Both the position numbers and the translations under genes were made by a program. A stretch of DNA of 64,000 nucleotides, taken from the NCBI RefSeq assembly GCF_004028635.1, contig NZ_ML138678.1, positions 496,001-560,000 of the forward strand, given 5' to 3'. The notes below the pieces were generated by a model. The model made no database searches and was not told the origin of the DNA. It saw only the letters and a program-made list of their open reading frames with translations. Source of the DNA: Streptomyces cyaneus. GTDB taxonomy: Bacteria; Actinomycetota; Actinomycetes; Streptomycetales; Streptomycetaceae. Shown one piece after another: positions 28,320 through 36,530 of this stretch (position 1 is its first letter; each line of letters begins with the position of its first letter).

Positions 28320-29419
28320 TGGCAGGGGCACAGTTGCACCCCGGCGCCTGGTGGCTCTGGTCCCTCTCCCTCGGTACCGCGGCCACCCGCACCACCAACC
28401 CCCTCCTCCTCACCCTCCTCATAGCGACGTCCGCCTACGTCGTGGCGACCTGCCGCCCCGACGCCCCCTGGGCCCGCTCCTACACGGCCTTCGTCAAGCT
28501 CGGCCTGGCCGTCCTCCTCATCCGCCTCGTCTTCGCCGTGGCACTCGGCTCCCCCGTCCCCGGCACGCATGTGATCGTCACCCTCCCCGAACTGCCCCTC
28601 CCGCACTGGGCGCAGGGCATCCGCCTGGGCGGCAAGGTCACCGCCGAGACCCTTCTCTTCGCCCTCTACGACGGCCTGCGGCTGGCCACCCTCCTCATCT
28701 GCGTGGGCGCGGCGAACTCCCTCGCCAACCCCACCCGCCTCCTCAAGTCCCTCCCCGGCGCCCTCTACGAGATGGGCGTGGCGGTGGTCGTGGCCCTCAC
28801 CTACGCCCCCCACCTGATCGCCGACGTCCAGCGTCTTCGTGCCGCCCGTCGCCTCCGTGGCCGCCCCGACAAGGGCATCCGCGGCCTCCTGCACGTCGGA
28901 CTCCCGGTCCTGGAGGGCGCGTTGGAGCGCTCGGTCGCCCTCGCCGCCGCGATGGACGCCCGCGGTTACGGCCGCACCGCCGACGTCCCGCCCCGCGTCC
29001 GCCGTACGACGGCCGCGCTCACCCTCGGCGGCCTGCTCGGCGTCTGCGCCGGAACGTACGGACTGCTCACCGCCGAGGGCGGGACGTACGGCCTCCCGGT
29101 GCTCCTCTGCGGAGTCGTCGCCGCGCTGGCCGGGCTGCGCCTGGGCGGTCGCCGTTCCCTGCGCACCCGTTACCGCCCGGACCGCTGGGACGCCCGCGCC
29201 TGGCTGGTCGCCGGTTCCGGCGCGGCGGTCGCCGCCCTGCTGGCCCTGGCCGCCGCCCGCGACCCGGCGGCCCTGCACCCCGGCGTGGTCCCCCTCGTCG
29301 CCCCGGCCCTCCCCCTGTGGCCCGCGGCGGCCGTCCTCCTCGGCCTGCTCCCCGCCTTCATCAGCCCCGCACCCAGGAATCCCACCCCCCTGAATCCCGC
29401 CCTCAAGGAGCCGTCGTGA
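28319..29419 (+). CDS. ecfT: ECF transporter transmembrane component EcfT
   Basis: Starting at ATG 28319 (TGATG overlap; GTG 28316 is also possible), this is a 366-residue integral membrane protein of the CbiQ/EcfT family. The first 230 residues carry the T-component core. The coupling-helix region shows the characteristic Ala-Arg-Gly-type motifs: RLRAARRLRGRPDK and AAAMDARGYGRT (ARG motifs). Extra C-terminal helices follow (residues 240-350), which is longer than the usual 260-280 residues. It couples ATP hydrolysis by the fused EcfA to the S component encoded two genes downstream. Confidence 0.9.
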   Translation: MAGAQLHPGAWWLWSLSLGTAATRTTNPLLLTLLIATSAYVVATCRPDAPWARSYTAFVKLGLAVLLIRLVFAVALGSPVPGTHVIVTLPELPLPHWAQGIRLGGKVTAETLLFALYDGLRLATLLICVGAANSLANPTRLLKSLPGALYEMGVAVVVALTYAPHLIADVQRLRAARRLRGRPDKGIRGLLHVGLPVLEGALERSVALAAAMDARGYGRTADVPPRVRRTTAALTLGGLLGVCAGTYGLLTAEGGTYGLPVLLCGVVAALAGLRLGGRRSLRTRYRPDRWDARAWLVAGSGAAVAALLALAAARDPAALHPGVVPLVAPALPLWPAAAVLLGLLPAFISPAPRNPTPLNPALKEPS

Positions 29420-31098
29420 TCCGCTTCGAGAACGTCTCCGTGACGTACGACGGTGCCGCCGAACCCACCGTCCAGGGCGTGGACTTCGAGGTCCCGGAGG
29501 GCGAACTGGTGCTGCTCGTCGGCCCGTCGGGAGTCGGCAAGTCCACCGTCCTCGGCGCGGTGAGCGGGCTCGTCCCGCACTTCACCGGCGGCACCCTGCG
29601 CGGCCGCGTCACGGTGGCCGGCCGCGACACCCGCACGCACAAGCCGCGCGAACTCGCCGACGTGGTGGGCACGGTGGGGCAGGATCCCCTCTCCCACTTC
29701 GTGACCGACACCGTCGAGGACGAACTGGCCTACGGCATGGAGTCCCTGGGCCTCGCCCCTGACGTCATGCGCCGCCGGGTGGAGGAAACCCTGGACCTCC
29801 TCGGCCTCACCGACCTGCGCAGCCGCTCCATCGCCACCCTCTCCGGCGGCCAGCAACAGCGCGTCGCGATCGGCTCGGTACTCACCCCGCACCCCAGCGT
29901 GCTGGTCCTCGACGAGCCCACCTCGGCCCTGGACCCCGCCGCGGCGGAAGAGGTCCTCGCGGTCCTCCAACGCCTGGTCCACGACCTCGGCACAACGGTC
30001 CTGATGGCCGAACACCGCCTGGAGCGCGTCGTCCAGTACGCCGACCAGGTCGTACTGCTGTCCTCTCCGGGCACGGCCCCGATCCTGGGCACCCCGGCAG
30101 AGATGATGGCCGTATCGCCGGTGTACCCGCCGGTCGTGGCCCTGGGCCGCCTGGCGGACTGGACCCCCCTGCCCCTGACGGTCCGGGACGCGCGGCGACG
30201 GGCGGCAGACTTGCGGGAACAGCTCAGGCAACGGGACTCAATCGCCCCTCAGGGGCGCGGGGAACTGCGCGACCAGCCACAACGAACCCGCACCCGCCAA
30301 CAACCCACACCCCCCAAGCCATTGGGCGAAAAGCCCACCGACCGCCGATGGTTCAAGCGCAGGCGCACCCCCACGCAACCCCCGGCCTACGCGGCCGAAG
30401 TACAAGCCCTGGCCGTAACCCGCGACCGCACCCAGGCCCTACGCCACGTAGACCTCACCGTCACCCCCGGCGAAACCATCGCCCTCATGGGCCGCAACGG
30501 CGCCGGAAAATCCACCCTGCTCAACACCCTCGTCGGCCTGGTCAAGCCCTCTGCAGGAGCCGTCACCCTCGGCGGAGCCGTAGGCCTGGTCCCACAGGAA
30601 CCCCGCGACCTCCTCTACGCCGACACGGTCGCCGCCGAGTGCACCGCCGCCGACGCCGACGCAAGCGCAGCGCCCGGCACCTGCCGCACCCTCGTCTCCG
30701 AGCTCCTCCCGGACATCTCCGACGACACCCACCCCCGCGACCTCTCCGAGGGCCAGCGCCTGACGCTCGCGCTGGCGGTCGTCCTGACCGCCCGCCCTTC
30801 GCTGCTCCTCCTAGACGAACCGACCCGGGGACTGGACTACGCCGCGAAGGCCCGCCTCGTCACGCTGCTGCGCGACCTCGCCGCCCAGGGGCACGCCATC
30901 GTCCTGGCCACGCACGACGTGGAGCTGGCCGCCGAGCTCGCGCACCGGGTCGTGCTGCTCGCCGAGGGCGAGGTGATCGCGGACGGCCCGGCAGCGGACG
31001 TAGTGGTCGCCTCGCCGTCCTTCGCCCCGCAGGTGGCCAAGATCCTCGCCCCGCAGAAGTGGCTCACGGTCGCCGAGGTGAGGGAGGCCCTCGCATGA
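29416..31098 (+). CDS. ecfA: ECF transporter ATPase, two ABC domains in one chain
   Basis: Starting at GTG 29416, this is a 560-residue protein with two ABC domains. The first has GPSGVGKST, Q-loop VGQDPLSHF, signature LSGGQQQR and LVLDEPTSALD. The second has GRNGAGKST, signature LSEGQR and LLLDEPTRGLD. EcfA and EcfA' are normally separate or fused; here they are joined by a proline- and arginine-rich linker of about 80 residues. Part of that linker (about residues 276-295) is encoded by a copy of the dispersed intergenic repeat. It energises the transporter made with EcfT and the S component. Start overlaps the ecfT stop (GTGA). Confidence 0.93.
   Translation: MIRFENVSVTYDGAAEPTVQGVDFEVPEGELVLLVGPSGVGKSTVLGAVSGLVPHFTGGTLRGRVTVAGRDTRTHKPRELADVVGTVGQDPLSHFVTDTVEDELAYGMESLGLAPDVMRRRVEETLDLLGLTDLRSRSIATLSGGQQQRVAIGSVLTPHPSVLVLDEPTSALDPAAAEEVLAVLQRLVHDLGTTVLMAEHRLERVVQYADQVVLLSSPGTAPILGTPAEMMAVSPVYPPVVALGRLADWTPLPLTVRDARRRAADLREQLRQRDSIAPQGRGELRDQPQRTRTRQQPTPPKPLGEKPTDRRWFKRRRTPTQPPAYAAEVQALAVTRDRTQALRHVDLTVTPGETIALMGRNGAGKSTLLNTLVGLVKPSAGAVTLGGAVGLVPQEPRDLLYADTVAAECTAADADASAAPGTCRTLVSELLPDISDDTHPRDLSEGQRLTLALAVVLTARPSLLLLDEPTRGLDYAAKARLVTLLRDLAAQGHAIVLATHDVELAAELAHRVVLLAEGEVIADGPAADVVVASPSFAPQVAKILAPQKWLTVAEVREALA
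30243..30300 (+). repeat. Dispersed repeat, copy B, inside the fused EcfA gene
   Basis: This contains GGGGCGCGGGGAACTGCGCG plus a downstream CCAGCCACAACGAACCCGCA segment, closely matching the intergenic copy at 2235-2289. Here it is translated as the linker peptide APQGRGELRDQPQRTRTRQ between the two ABC domains. The reading frame is kept open. Confidence 0.8.
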
Positions 31099-31925
31099 CC
31101 GGCGGCTCCACTCGCCAGGCCCGGGCCGTCCGCCTGGGACCCCGCTCCATCGCCACCCTCGTCCTGGTCAGCGCGGTCGGCGTCGCCGCGCTCGGCTGGC
31201 CCTTTCTCGCTCCGCCCACCGCACAGGTGAGCGCGCATGCCCAGGACGCCCCGTGGCTGTTCACCGGCCTGCTTCTGCTGCTGGTCGCCGTCGTCGCCGC
31301 GACGATCTCCGAGTCCGGGCTCGGCCCGAAGGCGGTGGCGATGCTGGGCGTGCTGGCGGCGACCGGCGCCGCCCTGCGCCCCCTCGGCGCCGGTACGGCC
31401 GGTATCGAGCCGATGTTCTTCCTGATGGTGCTCAGCGGCCGGGTCCTCGGCCCCGGCTTCGGCTTCGTTCTCGGCGCGGTGACGATGTTCGCGTCCGCTC
31501 TGCTCACCGGCGGGGTGGGGCCGTGGATGCCGTTCCAGATGCTGTCGATGGGCTGGTTCACGATGGGCGCCGGACTGCTGCCGGGCCCGGACCGCCTGCG
31601 CGGCCGCGGTGAGCTGCTCCTGCTGGCCGGCTACGGCTTCCTCGCCGCCTTCGTCTACGGCACGGTGATGAACATGCAGGGCTGGCCCTACCTCGACCCG
31701 GACGGCTCGCCGCTCGCCCCCGACCCGCAAGCCGGGCCTCTCGCCAATCTCGCCCGCTTCGTCGCGTACTGCCTGGCCACGTCGCTCGGCTGGGACCTCG
31801 GACGGGCGATCGTCACCGTCGTCCTCACCTTCACGCTCGGTCCGGCGATCCTCAAGGCGCTGCGCCGAGCCACGCGCCGGGCGGCCTTCGAGAGCCCGGT
31901 CACATTCGACGCTCCCACAGGGTGA
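31095..31925 (+). CDS. ECF transporter S component, predicted cobalamin/corrinoid specific
   Basis: This 276-residue membrane protein starts at ATG 31095, overlapping the EcfA stop. It has about six hydrophobic helices: LVLVSAVGVAALGWPFLA, FTGLLLLLVAVVAATI, MLGVLAATGAALR, FLMVLSGRVLGPGFGFVLGAVTMFASAL, LLLAGYGFLAAFVYGTVM and the last pair. The run GRVLGPGFGFVLGA is typical of S components. Because the operon is behind a cobalamin riboswitch, the substrate is probably cobalamin or a precursor. The gene is last in the operon; no cobalt-specific CbiN-like partner is present. Confidence 0.85.
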   Translation: MTGGSTRQARAVRLGPRSIATLVLVSAVGVAALGWPFLAPPTAQVSAHAQDAPWLFTGLLLLLVAVVAATISESGLGPKAVAMLGVLAATGAALRPLGAGTAGIEPMFFLMVLSGRVLGPGFGFVLGAVTMFASALLTGGVGPWMPFQMLSMGWFTMGAGLLPGPDRLRGRGELLLLAGYGFLAAFVYGTVMNMQGWPYLDPDGSPLAPDPQAGPLANLARFVAYCLATSLGWDLGRAIVTVVLTFTLGPAILKALRRATRRAAFESPVTFDAPTG

Positions 31926-32261
31926 GGGCCCGAGCGCGGACCGTCAGCAACCCGGTGAACCACCCCACATGACCCACATCACCTACGATCCGCCCTAGTG
32001 GGACAAATCGGATGCCATGTTCACGTCTATTTGGGTCCTGACCTGCGCATTGAGAGCCACGTCACACAAACGACCTTCACCCTACATACGACTACAACTA
32101 GCAAACAGGCTCATTGCGGACACCTTCCCGGCCTGCTTCTCTGGATGACGTCGCACGGCGCCGACGTGCCCTCAGGGCCGCGGCGCCGACGCATGCCCCC
32201 CGCCTCGCATCGCGTGGTTCCGGCATGCCCGCGGCGCACTGTCCCCGAAGAAAGGCTCCCC
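31926..32261. other. Intergenic region and leader of the transglycosylase gene
   Basis: This 336-base stretch has no credible gene. It includes a relatively AT-rich segment near 32025-32115 that probably contains the promoter of the secreted transglycosylase, leaving a long 5' leader. I looked for a c-di-AMP (ydaO-type) aptamer, common before actinobacterial cell-wall hydrolases, and did not find its conserved blocks. Confidence 0.5.
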
Positions 32262-32678
32262 GTGTCCGTCGTTTCCACCTTCCGTCGCCTCTCCGCTCCG
32301 AAGAAGGCCCTCGCCGGTGCCGCCATGGCCGCCGCCACCGCCGGCACCCTGTTCGCCGCCGCGCCCGCGCAGGCCGCGACGACCGGGGCCGGCTCGGCGC
32401 AGCAGATCGCGCAGAAGATGATCTCGGACTCGGCCCAGTACCAGTGCTTCTCCAAGATCGTCGACCACGAGAGCGACTGGAACGTCAACGCCACGAACGC
32501 CTCCAGCGGCGCCTACGGCCTCGTGCAGGCCCTGCCCGGCAACAAGATGGCCTCCGCCGGCTCCGACTGGAAGACCAACCCGGCCACCCAGATCAAGTGG
32601 GGCCTGGACTACATGAAGGACCGCTACGGCAGCCCGTGCGGCGCCTGGAACTTCTGGCAGTCGAACGGCTGGTACTGA
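32262..32678 (+). CDS. Secreted transglycosylase (SLT/lysozyme-like), small
   Basis: Starting at GTG 32262 (AAAGG seven bases upstream), this is a 138-residue protein. Signal peptide: residues 1-38, with basic start SPKK-like, alanine-rich core and AQAA cleavage. The mature part holds the lytic-transglycosylase Glu in KIVDHESDWNVNATNASSGAYGLVQALP and the typical end IKWGLDYMKDRYGSPCGAWNFWQSNGWY. Two Cys (YQCFS, SPCGAW) probably form a disulfide. It should cleave or remodel peptidoglycan outside the cell. It lacks LysM or other wall-binding domains found in larger relatives. Confidence 0.9.
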   Translation: MSVVSTFRRLSAPKKALAGAAMAAATAGTLFAAAPAQAATTGAGSAQQIAQKMISDSAQYQCFSKIVDHESDWNVNATNASSGAYGLVQALPGNKMASAGSDWKTNPATQIKWGLDYMKDRYGSPCGAWNFWQSNGWY

Positions 32679-32700
32679 GCCGACACCGCCAGACAGAACC

Positions 32701-32739
32701 GAAGGCGGCGGCCCCCCGATCCCCGGGGCCGCCGCCTTC
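32701..32739. terminator. Strong bidirectional terminator hairpin
   Basis: GAAGGCGGCGGCCCC at 32701-32715 pairs perfectly with GGGGCCGCCGCCTTC at 32725-32739, a 15-base stem with a nine-base loop. It lies between the convergent transglycosylase gene and the last gene of the twelve-gene operon. Confidence 0.9.
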
Positions 32740-32766
32740 GCCGTACCCGCAGCCGCTCGGCTTCCC

Positions 32767-34035
32767 TCAGAGCCTGGTGACGCCTTCCTCTTCGAGGATC
32801 CCGCGTGTGTCCAGGAGCGGACGGCACCCCTTGACCTTGCTGTCGACGTACTCCCGGTGATGGGTGAGCAGGATGTAGAGGTCGGCCTCGGCCCCGGAGG
32901 GGTCCGCCACCCGCTCGACCGGCCGGCCGTCGACCCGCCAGTCCGACACATACGGGTCGTGGTAGGCCAGTTCGGCTCCCGCAGCGATCAGTTTGCGTGC
33001 CACCGACGCTGCCGGCGTCTCCCGCTCGTCGGCAATGTCGGGCTTGTACGTCACGCCCAGCAGCACCACACGTGCCCCGGCCAACGCCTTGCGGTCCTCG
33101 TTGAGCACCCTCATGCCCCGGTTGACCACGTACTCCGGCATCCGGTTGTTGATCTCCCCGGCCAGCTCCACGAAGCGGAAGGGATAGCCGAGGGTGCGGA
33201 CCTTGTACGACAGGTAGTTGGGATCGATCGGGATGCAGTGCCCTCCGACCCCGGGGCCGGGGTAGAAGGCCTGGTAGCCGAAGGGCTTGGTCTTCGCCAG
33301 GGAGATCGCCTCCCACAGGTCGATGCCCAGGTCGTGGCAGAAGACCGCCATCTCGTTGACGAGCGCGATGTTGACGTGCCGGTAGGTGTTCTCCAGTAAC
33401 TTCGCCATCTCGGCCTCCTTCGGGGAGGAGGCGCGGTGGACGGCGTCGATGAACCGACCGTAGAACGCGGCGGCGGCCTTGGTGCAGGTCGGGGTCAGTC
33501 CGCCGACGACCTTGGGGGTGTTCACGATCCCCCAGGTCTCGTTGCCCGGATCGACCCGCTCGGGGGAGAACGCCAGATGGAAGTCCCGGCCGGCAATCAG
33601 GCCGCTCTTCTCCAGCAGCGGCTGCACGACCTCCTCGGTGGTGCCCGGGTAGGTCGTCGACTCCAGCACCACCAGCACGCCGGGGCGCAGATGGTCGGCG
33701 ATGGTCTCGGCCGCGGCGGACACGGCGGTCAGGTTGGGCCCCTGGGTCTCCGACAGCGGGGTGGGGACGCAGATGACGATGGTCTCCGCCGAGGCGAGGA
33801 CCTCGGGGTCAGTGGTGGCCGTGAAGCCGAGGGCGAGCATCTCCCGCACCTCGGCGTCGGAGAGATCGTCGACATGGCTGCGGCCGGCGTCGAGGTCGGC
33901 GACGACCCGTTGGTTCACGTCCAGACCGACCACCGACAGGCCGCCCTTGACGGCGGCCTGGGCCAGCGGGAGGCCTACGTATCCCAATCCGATGACGGCC
34001 AGATCTGTCGAGCTTTCCGTTCCCTTGCTTTTCAA
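32767..34035 (-). CDS. Nucleotide-sugar dehydrogenase (UDP-HexNAc 6-dehydrogenase type)
   Basis: The best start is TTG 34035, preceded by GGAAAGGGA, giving 422 residues; GTG 34074 would add 13. Domains are the N-terminal NAD fold (DLAVIGLGYVGLPLAQAAVKGG), the central helix domain, and the C-terminal UDP-binding domain. The catalytic Cys sits in GPGVGGHCIPIDPNYL, the form found in UDP-N-acetyl-hexosamine 6-dehydrogenases rather than GGSCFPKD of UDP-glucose enzymes. ESTTYPGTTEEVV also fits. It would make a UDP-sugar uronic acid from the amino sugar nucleotide. It is the last gene of the operon after a 60-base gap. The substrate is inferred. Confidence 0.88.
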   Translation of the reverse strand: MKSKGTESSTDLAVIGLGYVGLPLAQAAVKGGLSVVGLDVNQRVVADLDAGRSHVDDLSDAEVREMLALGFTATTDPEVLASAETIVICVPTPLSETQGPNLTAVSAAAETIADHLRPGVLVVLESTTYPGTTEEVVQPLLEKSGLIAGRDFHLAFSPERVDPGNETWGIVNTPKVVGGLTPTCTKAAAAFYGRFIDAVHRASSPKEAEMAKLLENTYRHVNIALVNEMAVFCHDLGIDLWEAISLAKTKPFGYQAFYPGPGVGGHCIPIDPNYLSYKVRTLGYPFRFVELAGEINNRMPEYVVNRGMRVLNEDRKALAGARVVLLGVTYKPDIADERETPAASVARKLIAAGAELAYHDPYVSDWRVDGRPVERVADPSGAEADLYILLTHHREYVDSKVKGCRPLLDTRGILEEEGVTRL

Positions 34036-34095
34036 TTGCCGTTCCCTTTCCTGCACGAGGCACACGGTGCACACGGTGCACCGGAAATGGCGTTC

Positions 34096-35304
34096 TCATT
34101 GCACATAGTGGAAAGTCAGCCGGGAGACAGCCGTCCTGGCGGCTTCCAGTACGTCGGCTTCTGGTGGTCCTGACGCGATGGCCAGGGCCGGTCGGTCGAA
34201 ACTGCCTTTGATCCTGGACACGGTGGCGCCCGGCGGCTTGAGGATTTCCGTGCGGACCACGTGTTCCACGGCGTCGGCGGCGTCGCGCCCCGTCACCTCG
34301 GTCACCGTGGCGGCGTCACCTTCGGGTTCGTCGGCGGAGTACCACACGGCCGCCCGGTGCTTCCGGCTCGGCTCCAAATCGCTCGGATGCACGGGAATCA
34401 GTGCGCCGTGGCGAGCGACGAGTTCAATGTAGTCGATGCCCGTGGCCAGTTCCACCAGTATTCCGATTCTGTCACCTCCCATTCGGTTGTGACTCTCGAC
34501 GAGTTTCGGTCCGGAAGGGCTGAGGATAAATTCGGAATGGCCGGGTCCGTCCGTGAGTCCGATATGGTCGAGGACCTCACACACGGAATTCTCGATCCGT
34601 TTCCGGTCGTTGTCGTCCAAACGCGCGGGAATCAGATGCCCCTGTTCCACCGGGCTCTCGGGCAGCTTGAACTTCTCGGTGACCGCGAGGACATGGTGGC
34701 GGCCCGCCACGGAGAACGTCTCCACGCTGAACTCGGGCCCACTGACCATCTCCTCGACCAGACATCGGCCCGTCCGATCGGCGTCGCGGGCGCGCTCGAC
34801 CGCCTCGGCGAGCCGGTCCGCCTCGTGGACGAAGGTGACGGCCATGCTGGCTTCCGAGTCCAGTGGCTTGACGACGCACGGGAAGCCGACGCCGTCCAGC
34901 GAGTCCAGTGGCCGGCCGGGCTCGAGAACGGCGCTGTTCACGCGGCCGCACTCCAGGTCGGCGACCTTCAGCCGGGTCGCGTACTTGTCCCGCAGCACCC
35001 GCGTGACCGCGAGGTCCACGACGCATCGGGCGTCCAGCCCCGCGGCCAGCGCGGCGGCCACCTCGTAGTAGCTGTCGTGGTAACTGGCGACGACCTCGAT
35101 GCCGGTCCCGAGATGGGGCGCGAGGTCGTTGTCGTCGACCGTGCCGGACTGCACGGCGTCGGACGAGAGAGGGACGACCTTCGCATACCCTTGGTCGTCG
35201 GCCGGGATCACTTTGTCGGCTTCGACGGCCAGGACCACTTCGTGGCCGGCGTCCATCAGTGTGCGATGGCAGGGGCGGTTGGTCCCCACTACAAGAATCT
35301 TCAC
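34096..35304 (-). CDS. ATP-grasp ligase, paralogue 2
   Basis: The start is GTG 35304 (AGGAG five bases before), overlapping the MFS stop, giving 402 residues. It has the pre-ATP-grasp domain (KILVVGTNRPCHRTLMDAGHEVVLAV) and the ATP-grasp core with CVVKPLDSEASMAV, CLVEEMVSGPEFSVETFSV, and metal ligands in GHSEFILSPSGPKLVESHNRMGGD. It joins a carboxylate to an amine through an acyl phosphate. The stretch GPEFSVETF-V-GRHHVLAVTEKF is nearly shared with the ATP-grasp gene at 44.3-45.5 kb, so the two are duplicates with different acceptors. The substrate is unknown. Confidence 0.88.
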   Translation of the reverse strand: MKILVVGTNRPCHRTLMDAGHEVVLAVEADKVIPADDQGYAKVVPLSSDAVQSGTVDDNDLAPHLGTGIEVVASYHDSYYEVAAALAAGLDARCVVDLAVTRVLRDKYATRLKVADLECGRVNSAVLEPGRPLDSLDGVGFPCVVKPLDSEASMAVTFVHEADRLAEAVERARDADRTGRCLVEEMVSGPEFSVETFSVAGRHHVLAVTEKFKLPESPVEQGHLIPARLDDNDRKRIENSVCEVLDHIGLTDGPGHSEFILSPSGPKLVESHNRMGGDRIGILVELATGIDYIELVARHGALIPVHPSDLEPSRKHRAAVWYSADEPEGDAATVTEVTGRDAADAVEHVVRTEILKPPGATVSRIKGSFDRPALAIASGPPEADVLEAARTAVSRLTFHYVQ

Positions 35305-36530
35305 AGTTGCTCCTGGGTCGACTTTCCACGGGCGGGACGCCCCCACCGGGCCACGCCGGCGAACATCAGCGCCACCGTCGCGGCCAGCAGCCAGAAACCC
35401 CGGTCGGCGTGGAGTCCCTGCATCCAGGCGAGCACGGTGAGGCCCGCCGACGCCCCGGCGGTCTCTCCGACGGCGGTCGCGATCGACACGACGCTGTAGC
35501 CCGCGGCCCGTTGGGTGGGGTCGATCTTCTCCAGCAGGCTCACGTCCACCGAGGGCACGAACATCGCCTCGGCCGTCGAGAAGACCACGACGAGCGCCAC
35601 GAGCCCGATGAATCCCGGCAGGGCGCCGCCGATCAGGAACGCGACGCCGAAGGTCACGAAGGACAGCGCCATCAGCAGGTCGGCGTCGCCGCGCGTGATG
35701 CGTTCGAAGGCGTGCCCCAGGGGGACCTGGAGCACGATGATGAGCAGGGCGTTGGCCGTGAACAGCAGTCCGAGTTCGGCGCCCGCGTCCAGGCTCTCGG
35801 TGACGTAGAGCGGCAGGGCGTTGAAGAGCTGGGCGTAGAGAAACCATCCGAACGCGTTGGCCATCAGCAGGCGCCACAGGTGCGGAGTGCGGATCACCTC
35901 ACGGTAGACGGCCCATCCCGGCCGCGCCGCCGCAGTGCTCTTCGGGCTGCGCAACGACCAGGCGGACACCGTTCCGGCAAGGGCGTACATCCCGCCGATC
36001 GCCATGAACAGCAGCTGCTTTCGCCCCTCGTCGATGATGAACAGGGCCACCGGGGCGGCCACCGCGCTCGCGATGTTGACGGCCACGTTGATCGTCGCGA
36101 AGGCCGTGGTCCGCGAACTGACGCCGTCGCTGGCCTCGGCGGCGACCTGCTTGCTGGCCAGGGCGTTGATCGAGACTCCGATCCCGGCCAGGAAGAGAAC
36201 GGCCAGGACGGCCGCGAAGGAGGACGCCGTGGGCAGCAGCGCGAAGGCCGCGCCGGCCAGCCAGCAGCCGGCGAGGAGCGACATGCTCGGCCGCAGCCTG
36301 TCCATGAACACGGCGAGGGGGATCTTGGCGACCTTGGACGAGATGAGGAAGGTGCTGGAGCACAGGGCCACCTGGCCCGCGGTCAGCTTCTCGTCCCGCA
36401 GCGCGACGACGAGCACCGACAGAACGCCGAAGTAGCCCATGCCGACGATGCCGTAGTGCGCGACCACCATGGCCAGCCGCGTGGTGAAGCGCGGTTTCGC
36501 GGTGCCCTGCTCCACCTGAACACCGCTCAC
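35301..36530 (-). CDS. MFS transporter
   Basis: This 409-residue protein has about twelve transmembrane helices, and the cytoplasmic loop between helices 2 and 3 has DRLRPSM in the DRxxR position. AGIGVSINALASKQVAAEA and RAAGYSVVSIATAVGETAGASAG are typical for drug/metabolite exporters of the MFS_1 group. It starts at GTG 36530, overlapping the dehydrogenase TGA, and its stop overlaps the ATP-grasp start. As the only transporter in the operon it probably exports the product and protects the producer. Confidence 0.9.
   Translation of the reverse strand: MSGVQVEQGTAKPRFTTRLAMVVAHYGIVGMGYFGVLSVLVVALRDEKLTAGQVALCSSTFLISSKVAKIPLAVFMDRLRPSMSLLAGCWLAGAAFALLPTASSFAAVLAVLFLAGIGVSINALASKQVAAEASDGVSSRTTAFATINVAVNIASAVAAPVALFIIDEGRKQLLFMAIGGMYALAGTVSAWSLRSPKSTAAARPGWAVYREVIRTPHLWRLLMANAFGWFLYAQLFNALPLYVTESLDAGAELGLLFTANALLIIVLQVPLGHAFERITRGDADLLMALSFVTFGVAFLIGGALPGFIGLVALVVVFSTAEAMFVPSVDVSLLEKIDPTQRAAGYSVVSIATAVGETAGASAGLTVLAWMQGLHADRGFWLLAATVALMFAGVARWGRPARGKSTQEQL

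Noticed and set aside
31926..32261. c-di-AMP riboswitch before the transglycosylase
   Set aside because: Such riboswitches often precede actinobacterial wall hydrolases, but the conserved aptamer blocks are not present here.
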